From Streptacidiphilus rugosus AM-16 (GTDB lineage Bacteria; Actinomycetota; Actinomycetes; Streptomycetales; Streptomycetaceae), in assembly GCF_000744655.1 (NCBI RefSeq), contig NZ_JQMJ01000001.1, positions 1 through 64,000 of the forward strand: 64,000 nt of DNA, written 5' to 3'. Positions 50,481 to 59,154 of the stretch are shown piece by piece. Position 1 is the stretch's first letter, and the number at the start of each line of letters is the position of its first letter. Made by a program: the position numbers and the translations under genes. The notes beneath the pieces are model-generated. The model was given only the letters and a program-made list of their open reading frames with translations, was not told the origin of the DNA and made no database searches.

Positions 50481-53450
50481 TCATGCGGGGGCGGATTGGA
50501 GGGCGGTGCGAAGTTGTCGGCGACTGGTGAGTTGGAGTTTCGTGTAGACGTGGCCGAGGTGGTACTCGACGGTTTTGGGGCTGACGTAGAGCTCTTGGGC
50601 GATTTCTTGGTTGGTGTGGCCTTCGGCGGCGAGGTGGGCGACGGCATGTTCGCGTTCGGTCAGGCCCTGCGCCCGGTCCTGGCCGGGCACTGCGGGGGGG
50701 GTGGTGCCGAGGTTGGTGAGGTCGGCGGTGGTGTGTTCGGTGTGGGGAGTGGCTCCGAGTCGGGTGAACAGCTGGTGGGCGTGGTGGAGGTGGGTGGCGG
50801 CGTCGCGGCGGTCGCCGGCCTGACCGGTGGCCATGAGGAGGTGGGCCAGGTCGCGGTGGGCGAAGGCGCGGTGCAGGGGGATGTCGTCACCCTCCAGGGC
50901 GGGGGTGTCGAGGGCGCGCTGGTAGTGGGTGCGGGCCATGGCGGTGTCGCGGTGGGCGCGGGCGAGGCGGGCGTGGAGCCAGTGGCTGGTGCAGGCCAGG
51001 GCGGGCACGGTGGTGCCGGGGTCGGGGTTCGTGAGCTGGTCGAAGGTGTCCATGGCCTGCTGGGCGCGTTCCAGATCCTGGAGGGTGGCGGGGCGTGCGG
51101 GGTCGGTGCTGGTGTGGGCGTCGACCAGCAGCGGCGCCCACACCAGCACCATGGCGCGGGTCATCCCGGGCGAGGCGGGGTCGAGCGGGGCCAGGGCCCG
51201 GGCCATGCCCGCCCGGTTGCCACGTGCCTGCTCCAGCACCGCCTCTCCCAGCACGGGCAGAATCGCATTGAATTCCGGAAACAGGGGGACGGACCGCCGG
51301 GCCTCGGTCAGGTGTGCGCGGGCGCGCCCGTGGTCGCCCCGCTGGGCGTGGACCATGGCCGCGATCACGTGAGCGAACACGAGACCCTCGGGCTGGGCGG
51401 TGGTGTCGGCGACCACCACGGCCTGGTCGGCGCCGATCAGCGCGTCCTGCCAGCGGCCGCCCAGGTACCGGGCCCACGCGAGCATGTAGTGATCGACCGG
51501 CGTGATGCGCAGGTCGGCATCGGTGTGCTGCCGGACGGGGTAGGTGGTCAGGTCCTCGTTCCCGGCCTGCAGCCGCCCGGCGAGCACATGGCAGCTGCCA
51601 CGGTAGAGCAGCAGTTGACTGTCCAGGGCGGTGACCTGGGGGGCCCGGTCGGGCAGGCAGGCTTCGTCAATCACGGCCAGCGCCGCGGCCGGTCCGTCAC
51701 TGAAGATCGCGCCGAGGGCGAGCAGTCCCCGGATGAGCCGAGCGGTAGGCGTGTCGGGGGGGAGCTGGTCCAGCAGGGGCCGCAGCAGCCGCACCACCTG
51801 GGGCCCGTCGCACCGGTAGAGGTGGACCGTGGCCAGCGACATGGCGGCGAGGACGGTGGTGTCCGCGTCGGGCGCGGTGGTGAGGGCGCAGGTGAGCAGG
51901 TCCTGGGCGGTGCGTAGGTCGCCGCGCTGCGCGGCGAGGAAGCCGAGCACGGTGTCGCGGCGCGGTGAGGGGGCGCAGGCCTGCAGCCGGCCCTGCAGCG
52001 GAGCCAGCCGGGCGGTTGCCTGTCCAAGCTGCAGGAGGTGCGTGGCGGCGGTCAGGAGCTGGTGTTCGTGCTGGTCGCGCGTGAGGGCGAGGCCGGCGGC
52101 CCACAGCAGCAGGGTGGCGGCCCGCCCGAGGCGGCCCCCATCGGCTAGGTGTTCGGCTTCGGCGGCAAGTTCGCCGGAGAGTTGGGGATCGGTGCTGGTG
52201 GTGGCGGCGACGCGGTGGGCCCAGGCCTCGTCCACGCTGACCAGGCCAGCGGCGCGGGCGTGCAGGGTCTGACGCTGTCCCGGGGGCAGTGCTCGGTAGA
52301 TCGCATCACGCTGCAGGGCGTGGTGCAGGCGTAGCGGGGTGGTGGGGTCGTCCGGGCGCCACTGCACCAGACCGCACTCCAGTGCCGGGCCCAGGGCCGT
52401 GGAGGCATCATCCATCCCGGCGAGGGCGGTAATGGTGGCCAGGGGTGCGGGGCGGTCCAGGACGGCCAGGGCCTCGACCAGACCGCGGGCATCCGCGGGC
52501 AGGCGGTTGAGGGTGTGGCGGATGACCGCGTCCAGACTGGCCGGCACCGGCAGCGGATGGGAAAGGTCGGCGAGCTGGGCCGGGGTGACCTGCGCGAGCA
52601 GGGAGTGCAGGTGCAGGGGATGCCCGGCCGTGGCTTCCTGGAGCCGGGCCACCGCGGCCGGCCCCAGCCGCGCGGCCCCGTGACCGGCGGCCAGCTGCCG
52701 GGTCTCCGCACCGGTCAACCCGGTCAGCTGAACCTGCTCGACGCGGACCGCGCCACGCAGCACCCTCTCCTGCCAGCCGCGCCCGCCCACCTCGCCCTCG
52801 GCCGCCCCACCCGCAGGCCCGGCCGTGTTCGTTCGGGCGGTGAGCACCAGCAGGAGCGGCTCGCAGTACAAGCGGCGCTGCATGAACCCGAGCACGCTCG
52901 TGGACTGCTCATCGGCCCAAGGCACATCGTCGATGACCAGCGCGAGCGGGCCGGTGTCGGTCGCAGCGGCCAGTACCTCCAGCAGGCCTCCACCCACCGC
53001 GAGCGGCGACGCGGCAGGCGTCAACGATCGGACCAGGTCCTTGGCCCCCGCTGTGTCCACCGGCAGCCTGCGCAGCAACTGGTCCACCACCCCGTAGGGG
53101 AGGTCCTGCTCCGCTGGATCGCAGCTGGCCCAGCACACCCCCAGCCCGTCCCCACCACCTGCGAGGGCGTGACGCACCAGGGCGGTCTTCCCGATCCCCG
53201 CTTCCCCCTCGACCGTCATCACCCACGGCTCACCCCGCGCTGCCTCGGCCCGGCAGCGGGCCACCTGGGCCAGCTCCGCCTCCCGGCCCACCAAACCCTC
53301 CCCCCACCCCCCGGGCAAGTCCTCCCCCAGGCCAGACGCCACCGCCGCCCCGCCCACCGGCGATCCGAGGTTCACATCCACCACGGCCTTCCACACAAAG
53401 CCCGACAGTTCGAGGATAGGCCGCACCGACAGAGTCGCAAGATCGGGCAA
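50481..53450 (-). CDS. LuxR-family regulator of the LAL type
   Basis: The frame starts with TTG 53450; GTG 53396 or nearby GTGs are possible starts. The product of up to 989 residues has an AAA-type ATPase (LVGREAELAQVARCRAEAAR, VEGEAGIGKTALVRHALAGG as Walker A at about 80-99, LALVIDDVPWADEQSTSVLG as Walker B). A long TPR-like helical middle follows, and a C-terminal LuxR HTH (LTEREHAVAHLAAEGHTNQE, IAQELYVSPKTVEYHLGHVY). LAL regulators usually activate a biosynthetic cluster beside them. Here the flanks are IS6 and ISL3 fragments, so it looks separated from its original targets. Confidence 0.85.
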   Translation of the reverse strand: MPDLATLSVRPILELSGFVWKAVVDVNLGSPVGGAAVASGLGEDLPGGWGEGLVGREAELAQVARCRAEAARGEPWVMTVEGEAGIGKTALVRHALAGGGDGLGVCWASCDPAEQDLPYGVVDQLLRRLPVDTAGAKDLVRSLTPAASPLAVGGGLLEVLAAATDTGPLALVIDDVPWADEQSTSVLGFMQRRLYCEPLLLVLTARTNTAGPAGGAAEGEVGGRGWQERVLRGAVRVEQVQLTGLTGAETRQLAAGHGAARLGPAAVARLQEATAGHPLHLHSLLAQVTPAQLADLSHPLPVPASLDAVIRHTLNRLPADARGLVEALAVLDRPAPLATITALAGMDDASTALGPALECGLVQWRPDDPTTPLRLHHALQRDAIYRALPPGQRQTLHARAAGLVSVDEAWAHRVAATTSTDPQLSGELAAEAEHLADGGRLGRAATLLLWAAGLALTRDQHEHQLLTAATHLLQLGQATARLAPLQGRLQACAPSPRRDTVLGFLAAQRGDLRTAQDLLTCALTTAPDADTTVLAAMSLATVHLYRCDGPQVVRLLRPLLDQLPPDTPTARLIRGLLALGAIFSDGPAAALAVIDEACLPDRAPQVTALDSQLLLYRGSCHVLAGRLQAGNEDLTTYPVRQHTDADLRITPVDHYMLAWARYLGGRWQDALIGADQAVVVADTTAQPEGLVFAHVIAAMVHAQRGDHGRARAHLTEARRSVPLFPEFNAILPVLGEAVLEQARGNRAGMARALAPLDPASPGMTRAMVLVWAPLLVDAHTSTDPARPATLQDLERAQQAMDTFDQLTNPDPGTTVPALACTSHWLHARLARAHRDTAMARTHYQRALDTPALEGDDIPLHRAFAHRDLAHLLMATGQAGDRRDAATHLHHAHQLFTRLGATPHTEHTTADLTNLGTTPPAVPGQDRAQGLTEREHAVAHLAAEGHTNQEIAQELYVSPKTVEYHLGHVYTKLQLTSRRQLRTALQSAPA

Positions 53451-53550
53451 ACTGTCGTCCCAGGACCGGACCGTCCACCAGTTGCTTCCCCCTCCTGCAA
53501 TCCCACCCCTTGAACAACACCCACTTGCCCAACGGGGTGTGTCATGAATT

Positions 53551-54090
53551 AGGCTCTTCCAAGATTTTCGTAGCGAGTGATCGCTTCAACTCGCCTGTGG
53601 TGTCGCCTGGTTGGCGGTGAGACGCTGGCTGTGTGCGTTGTTGTGCTGGGGGACCTGCTGCCGCAGCTGGCCGCGGTGTGGGTCGAGCGGGTGGAGGCCA
53701 GTGACGATCTGCTGAGGATCACGGCCCGGACCAGGGATGACACCCCGGCGGCATGCCCAGCGTGTGGGCAGCCGTCGCGCTGGGTGCACTCCCGGTACGA
53801 GCGGCATGTCGCGGACGAGGCGGTGGGCGGCCGCCCAGTCGTAATCGACTTATCTGTACGTCGCCTGTACTGCGAGAACCCGGCCTGTGAGAAAGTCACC
53901 TTCATCGAACAGGTCTCGGGCCTGACCCGGCGATACCAACGTCGTACGCCGGCCCTGCAGAGGGTCGTCGACGCGGTCGCCATCGCGCTGGCCGGATCGG
54001 CCGGAGCCCGCCTGCTGAGCGTGCTGCACCACGTACTGTCCTGGGCGTGCGTGCTGAACTGCCTGATGCGCATCACGCTCCCCGCCCGAC
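53551..54090 (+). pseudogene. ISL3-family transposase, C-terminally truncated
   Basis: The left end GGCTCTTCCAAGATTTTCGT at 53551 looks like an ISL3 terminal repeat. The frame encodes the N-terminal zinc-binding part (ACPACGQPSRWVHSRYERHV, LYCENPACEKVTFIEQVSGL, TRRYQRRTPALQRVVDAVAI, ALAGSAGARLLSVL). Homology ends near 54040 and the BTAD remnant takes over. The catalytic core is missing. Confidence 0.78.
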
Positions 54091-54310
54091 CTGCGCCGCG
54101 AGTGCCCTCGGGGTCGACGTAGAGCCCGCGGCCGAGATGCTCTACCGGGACTGGCTTGCCCTCGAGGCGTCCTGCGGCAACCGCGCCGAAGTCCTGCGCA
54201 TCATCTCCCGCCTCCAGGAGGAACTGCGCACCTTGGACGCCGAGATGGACCACACCACCGAGGAACTCATCGAAGCCATCTTCGAGCACCAACTGAAGGG
54301 CAGCGCCTGA
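54090..54310 (+). pseudogene. 3' remnant of a second LysM-BTAD gene
   Basis: The frame reads ALGVDVEPAAEMLYRDWLAL, EASCGNRAEVLRIISRLQEE, LRTLDAEMDHTTEELIEAIF and EHQLKGSA. This matches the end of the protein at 43699-47037 residue for residue, with scattered conservative changes. The similarity continues through the stop and terminator to 54503. It is the end of a related but distinct transfer/pilus operon. Confidence 0.8.
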
Positions 54311-54329
54311 CTCGCGCAAGCAGCACGAC

Positions 54330-54354
54330 GCCCTCGGCCATCTGGACCGAGGGC
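54330..54354 (+). terminator. Terminator, diverged copy of 47059-47087
   Basis: GCCCTCGG / CCGAGGGC with a 9-base loop after the BTAD remnant, followed by TTCTCGTG. Compensating changes keep the stem relative to copy 1. Confidence 0.72.
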
Positions 54355-54553
54355 TTCTCGTGTACCCGGAGCCTGTCCGCCCGGGCTGCGCTCGCCGTCG
54401 TGCGAAGTCCGTCGAGCCGGCGGCACGTACCACCCACCCCACCGTCACACACCACAAGAAAACGCGCACTCCGGCAGGGCCGCCCGAGCATCACCGCCAA
54501 GACGGGTGCCCTTTAACAACCGTGTCACCAGCCGCCACAAGGCCGCGCTGGGC

Positions 54554-55463
54554 TCACTGGGCTGCTGAGATGCGGGCTGCGTAGACCCGACAGGCCTTCC
54601 GCACCGCCGACGCGCTGCCGTCCTGGACAACGTCCGCACACTGGGCGAGAGCGGCCCGGTGCAGCGCCAGAGCCGCCGTGACACGGACAGAGTGGCCTTG
54701 GCCTAGGCGGATCGTCCATCCTTCGCCCAGCGCTCCCCGGATCGCTTCGTCGCCCTCGGCGTCCAGGTGTGTCGCAAGCAGTCCGGGGACGTCGATCGTG
54801 ACGGGGCCGGTGCTGCCATTGGGTGCAGTCTCCGGCGGCACAGGGTCGGTCTCGTGGGTTCGTGGGGCGGGGACGGTACGGGAGCCGTCTGCGTCCAGTA
54901 CCCGGCGGATCGTGCGCGGGGCAACGCCGTGCTGGCGGGCGAGGGCCTTGATGGCGGCGCCCTCGTGGTACTGGCTGACGACGGCCTGAGCGGTGCTCGG
55001 GTCCAGAGCGGTGGGACGCCCGAGCGTCTTCCCGGAGGGCAGCCGCGGCTACCCCTTCGCGGGTGTTCTCCGAGATCATGTCCCGCTGGAACTCCAGCAC
55101 TCCGGCGAGCATCGTGACGAACAGCTTCGTCATCGGGTCGTCGGCCGCGAGGTCCATCCCAGCCCAGGCCCCGGCGGCGACCCGCAGGTGGAGGCCGCGG
55201 CGCTGGAGGAGGGTCCGGACGTCGAGGATGTCGCGCACCGAGCGGAAAAGCCGCGCGGCGTCGGCAAGCCGGACCGTGTCGCCGACGGCAGCCGCGTTCA
55301 GCAACTGGAGGAAGCCGGCGCGCTTGAGCGGGTGGAGGCCACTGGACGTCGCTGGATCCTCGAACGCGGTGGCGCCGCCCGCGAGGTAGGTGGCGAGGGC
55401 GTGCCGCTGGCGGGCGTTGGTCTGCTTGACGGTCGAGTGACGCAGGTATAGGAGGTCGGTCAC
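54554..55463 (-). pseudogene. Serine recombinase (resolvase/invertase), frameshifted
   Basis: The first frame from 55463 reads LLYLRHSTVKQTNARQRHAL (probable catalytic Ser10), RAGFLQLLNAAAVGDTVRLA, DDPMTKLFVTMLAGVLEFQR and DMISENTREGVAAA. It then loses homology. The next frame continues GKTLGRPTALDPSTAQAVVS, QYHEGAAIKALARQHGVAPR, TIRRVLDADG (the C-terminal HTH) and an extra domain of about 95 residues to 54554. An indel near 55034-55045 separates them. Otherwise all parts of a small serine recombinase are present. It lies between the BTAD-terminator remnant and a 90-bp palindrome. Confidence 0.78.
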
Positions 55464-55538
55464 GCCCGCAGGTTAGGCGAAATGGTGGGGGCGGAAGTGT
55501 GGATGGCCCGGACTGGATTCGCGGCGCGTTCCGTCGCT

Positions 55539-55628
55539 CTCTGATTGGATTGTGACGGCGCATCGGACAGGGGGCGTAATCGGTCGATTACGCCCCCAGT
55601 CCGATGCGCCGTCACAATCCAATCAGAG
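55539..55628. repeat. 90-bp near-perfect palindrome
   Basis: Two 44-base arms with a 2-base centre at 55583-55584 and a single mismatch. The outer ends read CTCTGATTGGATTGTGACGG, and the arms meet at GGGGGCGTAATCG. It marks the right border of the resolvase-bearing insert and interrupts the DUF2637 gene after its RRYL codons. It may be two terminal repeats fused head to head, or a recombination or replication site. Confidence 0.8.
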
Positions 55629-55970
55629 GTAGCGGCGAAGGTGACCGGAGCTGAGGACTTCGCCGGACCTGCCCCCGACGCCGTGCTGCTCGAACAGCCA
55701 TTTCGCGAGTTGGTCACCGTCGGGGAAGGCGCCGTGCTGCTCGGTGTAGTCGACGAACGCCACCCGATAGCGGTCCACCGCGCTCCCTCGCCGGGCCATC
55801 GCCTTGACTGCTCCCGCCGGTTCGGAAGTCGGGATCGGCTCCGCTACCTGGGTGTCGGGCGGGCCATCCACCTCGCCGGAGGCGTCACTCTCCTCCACGG
55901 CCGCCGACTCCGCCCGGGGCGGTTCAGCGGCGGCAGCAGGGAGCTGGGCGGAGCTCGAAGCGGCACTCAC
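55623..55970 (-). pseudogene. C-terminal part of a DUF2637 (SpdB2-like) protein, copy 2
   Basis: The ORF gives a low-complexity Ala/Pro/Glu stretch followed by DRYRVAFVDYTEQHGAFPDG, DQLAKWLFEQHGVGGRSGEV and LSSGHLRRYL. It ends inside the palindrome instead of continuing PGFKEAWEAQ as in copy 1. The N-terminal membrane domain is not in frame here; a candidate lies at 57700-57831. Confidence 0.65.
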
Positions 55971-56363
55971 GCCCTGCTAAGTCAGGTCTGCTTGTGCCGC
56001 AGACGGATCGCTCTCAACCTCGGCCGTTATGACCAGGTCATCGCTTCCTAGCGCTGCGACGGGCTCCTCACGTGGGCCTCCGCATTCGTCGGCGGCGAGG
56101 CGGGCCGTCGTGTGCCGGGCTTGGATTGCCCGGAAGGCAGACCGTTGAGGCAGGCCACACAGGGGAATCGCCTTGCACACTGGTTGTGCCGACTGCACGC
56201 GGGGAGAGCCGGCATGCGAGTCTCGCGTCTTCGGACGCCGGGGGTGTGGCCCCCTCCTCCCCCGTGGTGGGCCACACGGCCTCCGGTCTGCCCACGCACA
56301 GCAGGCCGGAGGCCCTTCGCGTCTGAACCCCGGCCGTTGTCGCGATCGCTGCCGCCCGGCGGT
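55971..56363. other. Intergenic, no gene seen
   Basis: This stretch contains a GC-rich inverted segment near 56265-56310 (GTGGGCCACACGGCC... and GGCCGGAGGCC) that could terminate transcription from either side. No ORF here has coding character. Confidence 0.35.
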
Positions 56364-56873
56364 TCAACCGAGCTTGCTCCATTCGGTGTTGTCGCCGCGC
56401 GGGATCCATCGGACACCCGTGAGCGCGTCCTCGACCGGCTGCACAGCCTTGACGCGGTCCTTCAGCCGCTGGCCTTCCTCTGCGTACATGGCGAGCTGCT
56501 CCTCGATCTGCTGCGGCTCGTAGTGGTCGCCGAGCTCGACGCGGGCTCGGGAGTAGGCGTCACGGAGGCCTTGGATTTGGGCGTTGATGAGGTAGCGGGT
56601 GTCGCGCGCCAGCATGAGGGTGTGCTTGCGGTGGACCTGCCCGGAGAGGCCTTCCCGCCAGGCCCCGGGGCACTGGTCGATGAGCCATTTGGAGGCCGCG
56701 ATCTCCCAGTCGGGGGTGCCGGGGGCTGGGACTCGTTCGGGCCAGCCGGCTGGGGGCGGAAAGGTCGGACGGTCGCCCACGTGTTCGAGTGAAGCACTAC
56801 GGAGGACTCCGTACCAGTCACGGAATGCGAGAGCAGGATCGCAGGTAAAGACTGGCACCCAGAGGGTTGGCAA
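56364..56873 (-). CDS. Hypothetical cytoplasmic protein
   Basis: The product of up to 169 residues is acidic and helical (WEIAASKWLIDQCPGAWREG, HRKHTLMLARDTRYLINAQI, QGLRDAYSRARVELGDHYEP, QQIEEQLAMYAEEGQRLKDR). Codon use is consistent along the frame. The start is uncertain: TTG 56873 is the longest, and a GTG lies slightly downstream. It lies divergent from the chaplin-like gene with only 19 bp between the two starts. Function unknown. Confidence 0.6.
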   Translation of the reverse strand: MPTLWVPVFTCDPALAFRDWYGVLRSASLEHVGDRPTFPPPAGWPERVPAPGTPDWEIAASKWLIDQCPGAWREGLSGQVHRKHTLMLARDTRYLINAQIQGLRDAYSRARVELGDHYEPQQIEEQLAMYAEEGQRLKDRVKAVQPVEDALTGVRWIPRGDNTEWSKLG

Positions 56874-56892
56874 TTACCCCAGAGGAGCAATT

Positions 56893-57159
56893 ATGATCCA
56901 CACGCTCAGCCGCAAAACCGCCGCCGCCACGGCCACAGCCGTGCTCACACTCGGCGGCGTGGGCCTCGTACTCGCCCCATCCGCACAAGCATCCGGCATC
57001 CAACGCGTCTCCGGCTGCCAGTCGAGTTCCTCTGGATCTGCCTATGCGTTCGGCTGTGCCTTCGGATCCGGGGGCTTGTTCTCCGGCCAGGTGATCCAGA
57101 TACCGATCTCGCACTCGATCAACATCTGCGGCCCTGGAAACTACTGCTCCAACAGCTGA
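56893..57159 (+). CDS. Chaplin-like small secreted peptide
   Basis: GAGGAG lies before ATG 56893. The 88-residue product has a signal peptide (LSRKTAAATATAVLTLGGVG, cleavage near AQASG). The mature part has SGGLFSGQVIQIPISHSINI then CGPGNYCSNS. The chaplin domain reads 'G..SGN.VQVPVH.PVNVCGN...', so the first half matches well. The second half (VNVIGLLNPAFGNTC type) is missing. Two further cysteines lie earlier in the mature part (SGCQSS, FGCAFG). It is probably a surface-active or wall-associated peptide, or a decayed chaplin. Confidence 0.65.
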   Translation: MIHTLSRKTAAATATAVLTLGGVGLVLAPSAQASGIQRVSGCQSSSSGSAYAFGCAFGSGGLFSGQVIQIPISHSINICGPGNYCSNS

Positions 57160-57313
57160 CCATCCAGTGCGCCAACAGTCAGGCCGGTCTGCTCCCGTGT
57201 GTCGGCGTAGGCCAGCCCGTCGTGTTGTTGGTCGTCTCCGCAGTGGCGGGCGGTTGCACTGTCTTCGACGGTAGGGGCGGCCACTGACAGCGGCGGGGCC
57301 CGATCAGTCTCGG

Positions 57314-57520
57314 CTACGTCTGCACCTCGAAGAGCCGACGGTCCTTGTTGCAGTGGCCGGTGCAGTTCTTGGCGTACAAGCGCATCATGTTCTCGGCTTC
57401 GTCCAGCGACTGGAAGAGCTCGATCGTCCGCGATTGGGGCCCCGGCGGAAGGGACGCGCCGGAGCAGTCCCGAACGACGGCGTACGCACCCTCTCCCTCG
57501 ATCCAGGCGTACGGGCGCAA
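57314..57520 (-). CDS. Small hypothetical protein
   Basis: The 68-residue product has protein-like composition (RPYAWIEGEGAYAVVRDCSG, RTIELFQSLDEAENMMRLYA, KNCTGHCNKDRRLFEVQ) with three cysteines, two in a CTGHC arrangement. No family recognised. Confidence 0.5.
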   Translation of the reverse strand: MRPYAWIEGEGAYAVVRDCSGASLPPGPQSRTIELFQSLDEAENMMRLYAKNCTGHCNKDRRLFEVQT

Positions 57521-57584
57521 GGCACACGCGGCGCGAGCACGCCAGGTCCTATGGTTCCGGGCGCAACGATGCGAATGCGGGTGA

Positions 57585-57671
57585 TCACGACGCCTTCCGT
57601 GGTGCCCGCTTGGCCGGGGCCGCGGTCACGTAGGCCTCCCGCTCCGACTCCAGGTCGTAGTCCTCGCTCAT
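57585..57671 (-). CDS. 28-residue ORF, possible fragment
   Basis: The ORF reads MSEDYDLESEREAYVTAAPA then KRAPRKAS. It may start at 57680 instead. Its position just downstream of the DUF2637 N-terminal fragment suggests a small gene of the same spread operon or a piece of the decayed gene. Confidence 0.35.
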   Translation of the reverse strand: MSEDYDLESEREAYVTAAPAKRAPRKAS

Positions 57672-57689
57672 CGCGGCCATGAGGGACCG

Positions 57690-57831
57690 CACCATCTTGC
57701 ACTCCCGGCTGGGCCAGCCGGAACACGGCGGTGTAGGAGCCGACAAGCCCGATCAGCGCGATGATCACGGTGCCGAACACCACTGTAACCACCAGGGCCT
57801 TCTGGCCGCAGCTCACCCCTCGGCGTTCCAT
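57690..57831 (-). pseudogene. N-terminal fragment of a DUF2637 (SpdB2-like) membrane protein
   Basis: From ATG 57831 the frame reads RRGVSCGQKALVVTVVFGTV then IIALIGLVGSYTAVFRLA. This matches the first membrane helix and the GSY..V..LA motif of DUF2637 spread proteins. Homology is then lost, and the IS3 element starts 5 bases upstream of the ATG. Confidence 0.6.
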
Positions 57832-57907
57832 GAACGGGCCTTCGCCCTGATGGGTGGACACGCTGATACTGGATCTGCTTGATCCGGAGGAAGCGAGAAC
57901 ACCGCCG

Positions 57908-58264
57908 ATGGCGATGAAGGACTACTCGGACGAGTTCAAGGCCGATGCCGTGGCCTTGTACGAGTCCACGCCCGGGGCGACCTACAAGGACATCGCCGCT
58001 GACCTGGGCATCAACAGGGCGACCCTGCGCGAGTGGGTGCTGCGGGACCGCGACCGCCGCGGCATCGCGCCCACCGACGCCCGGCGGGGCGGGACGGCAC
58101 TGGCCCGGGCGGGACAACCGGCCGCCTCCGACGATCCCGACGAGCGGATCCGGCAGTTGGAGGCCCGGGTGGCCGAGCTTGAGGCGAGCGAGCAGAAGCT
58201 GGCCACCGAACGGGACATCCTGCGGAAGGCGGCCAAGTATTTCGCCGGCGAGACGAACTGGTGA
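57908..58264 (+). CDS. IS3-family transposase OrfA
   Basis: ATG 57908 or 57914 starts a product of 116-118 residues with the HTH_Tnp_1 motif (YSDEFKADAVALYESTPGAT, YKDIAADLGINRATLREWVL) and a C-terminal leucine zipper (RIRQLEARVAELEASEQKLA, TERDILRKAAKYFAGE). It binds the terminal repeats and normally dimerises with OrfB or acts as an OrfAB fusion. Confidence 0.87.
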   Translation: MAMKDYSDEFKADAVALYESTPGATYKDIAADLGINRATLREWVLRDRDRRGIAPTDARRGGTALARAGQPAASDDPDERIRQLEARVAELEASEQKLATERDILRKAAKYFAGETNW

Positions 58265-59154
58265 GCCGCTTCCAGTTCGTCCATGACCACCGGGACGCCT
58301 ACGAGGTGAAGCGGCTGTGCCAGGTCCTGGAGGTCAACCGGTCCAGCTACTACAAGTGGCTCGGCGGCGCCGAGGCCAGAGCCGACCGCCGACGCGAGGA
58401 CCAAGTCCTCGCTGAGCGGATCCGCCGGATCCACGCCGATTCCGGTGGTGCCTACGGCTCTCCGAGGGTGACCGCGGAACTGCGTGGAAACGGAGAACGG
58501 GTCAACCACAAGCGGGTCGCCCGGGTCATGCGGACCCACGGCATCGTCGGCATCCGCCTGCGCAGAAGGGTCCGCACCACCGTCCCGGACCCGGCCGCGA
58601 CCCTCGTCCCGGACCTGTTCCAGCGGGACTTCAACGCCCCGGAGCCGGGACGCAAGTACATGGGCGACATCACGTATCTGCCGCTGGCGGGCGGGGAGTT
58701 CCTCTACCTGGCGACCGTGCTGGACTGCTTCAGCCGCCGGGTCGTGGGCTGGTCCATCGCCGACCACATGCGCACCGACCTGGTCGCCGACGCGCTGCGG
58801 ATGGCAGCCGCGACCCGCGGCAACCTGGACGGGGCCGTGTTCCACAGCGACCACGGGGCGCAATACGGGTCCCAGGCCTTCGCCGACCTGTGCTCGGAGC
58901 TGGGCGTCACCCGGTCAATGGGCTCCGTCGGCAGCAGCGCGGACAACGCTGCCTGCGAGAGCTTCCACGCTTCACTGAAACGGGAGACGCTCCAGGGCAC
59001 CCGCGACTACAGCGACCCTGCCACCTGCAGGAGGACCGTCTTCGCCTGGCTGACCCGCTACAACACCCGTCGGCGTCACTCCGCCAACGGTCAGCTCAGC
59101 CCGAACGAATACGAACAGCGACAGCACACGGCTAAGCTCACGCTCGCCGCGTGA
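58261..59154 (+). CDS. IS3-family transposase OrfB (DDE integrase core)
   Basis: GTG 58261 overlaps the orfA stop. The 297-residue product has the HTH_21 region (RIRRIHADSGGAYGSPRVTA) and a complete rve core with all three acids: YMGDITYLPLAGGEFLYLAT, FHSDHGAQYGSQAFADLCSE and SADNAACESFHASLKRE. The end NTRRRHSANGQLSPNEYEQR is typical. It appears intact, so it is a possible source of rearrangement in this region. Confidence 0.9.
   Translation: MSRFQFVHDHRDAYEVKRLCQVLEVNRSSYYKWLGGAEARADRRREDQVLAERIRRIHADSGGAYGSPRVTAELRGNGERVNHKRVARVMRTHGIVGIRLRRRVRTTVPDPAATLVPDLFQRDFNAPEPGRKYMGDITYLPLAGGEFLYLATVLDCFSRRVVGWSIADHMRTDLVADALRMAAATRGNLDGAVFHSDHGAQYGSQAFADLCSELGVTRSMGSVGSSADNAACESFHASLKRETLQGTRDYSDPATCRRTVFAWLTRYNTRRRHSANGQLSPNEYEQRQHTAKLTLAA

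Noticed and set aside
54554-55463. Serine recombinase as the integrase of the whole element
   Set aside because: It is the small resolvase type, frameshifted, and lies inside a secondary insertion; no att sites or tRNA gene are visible.
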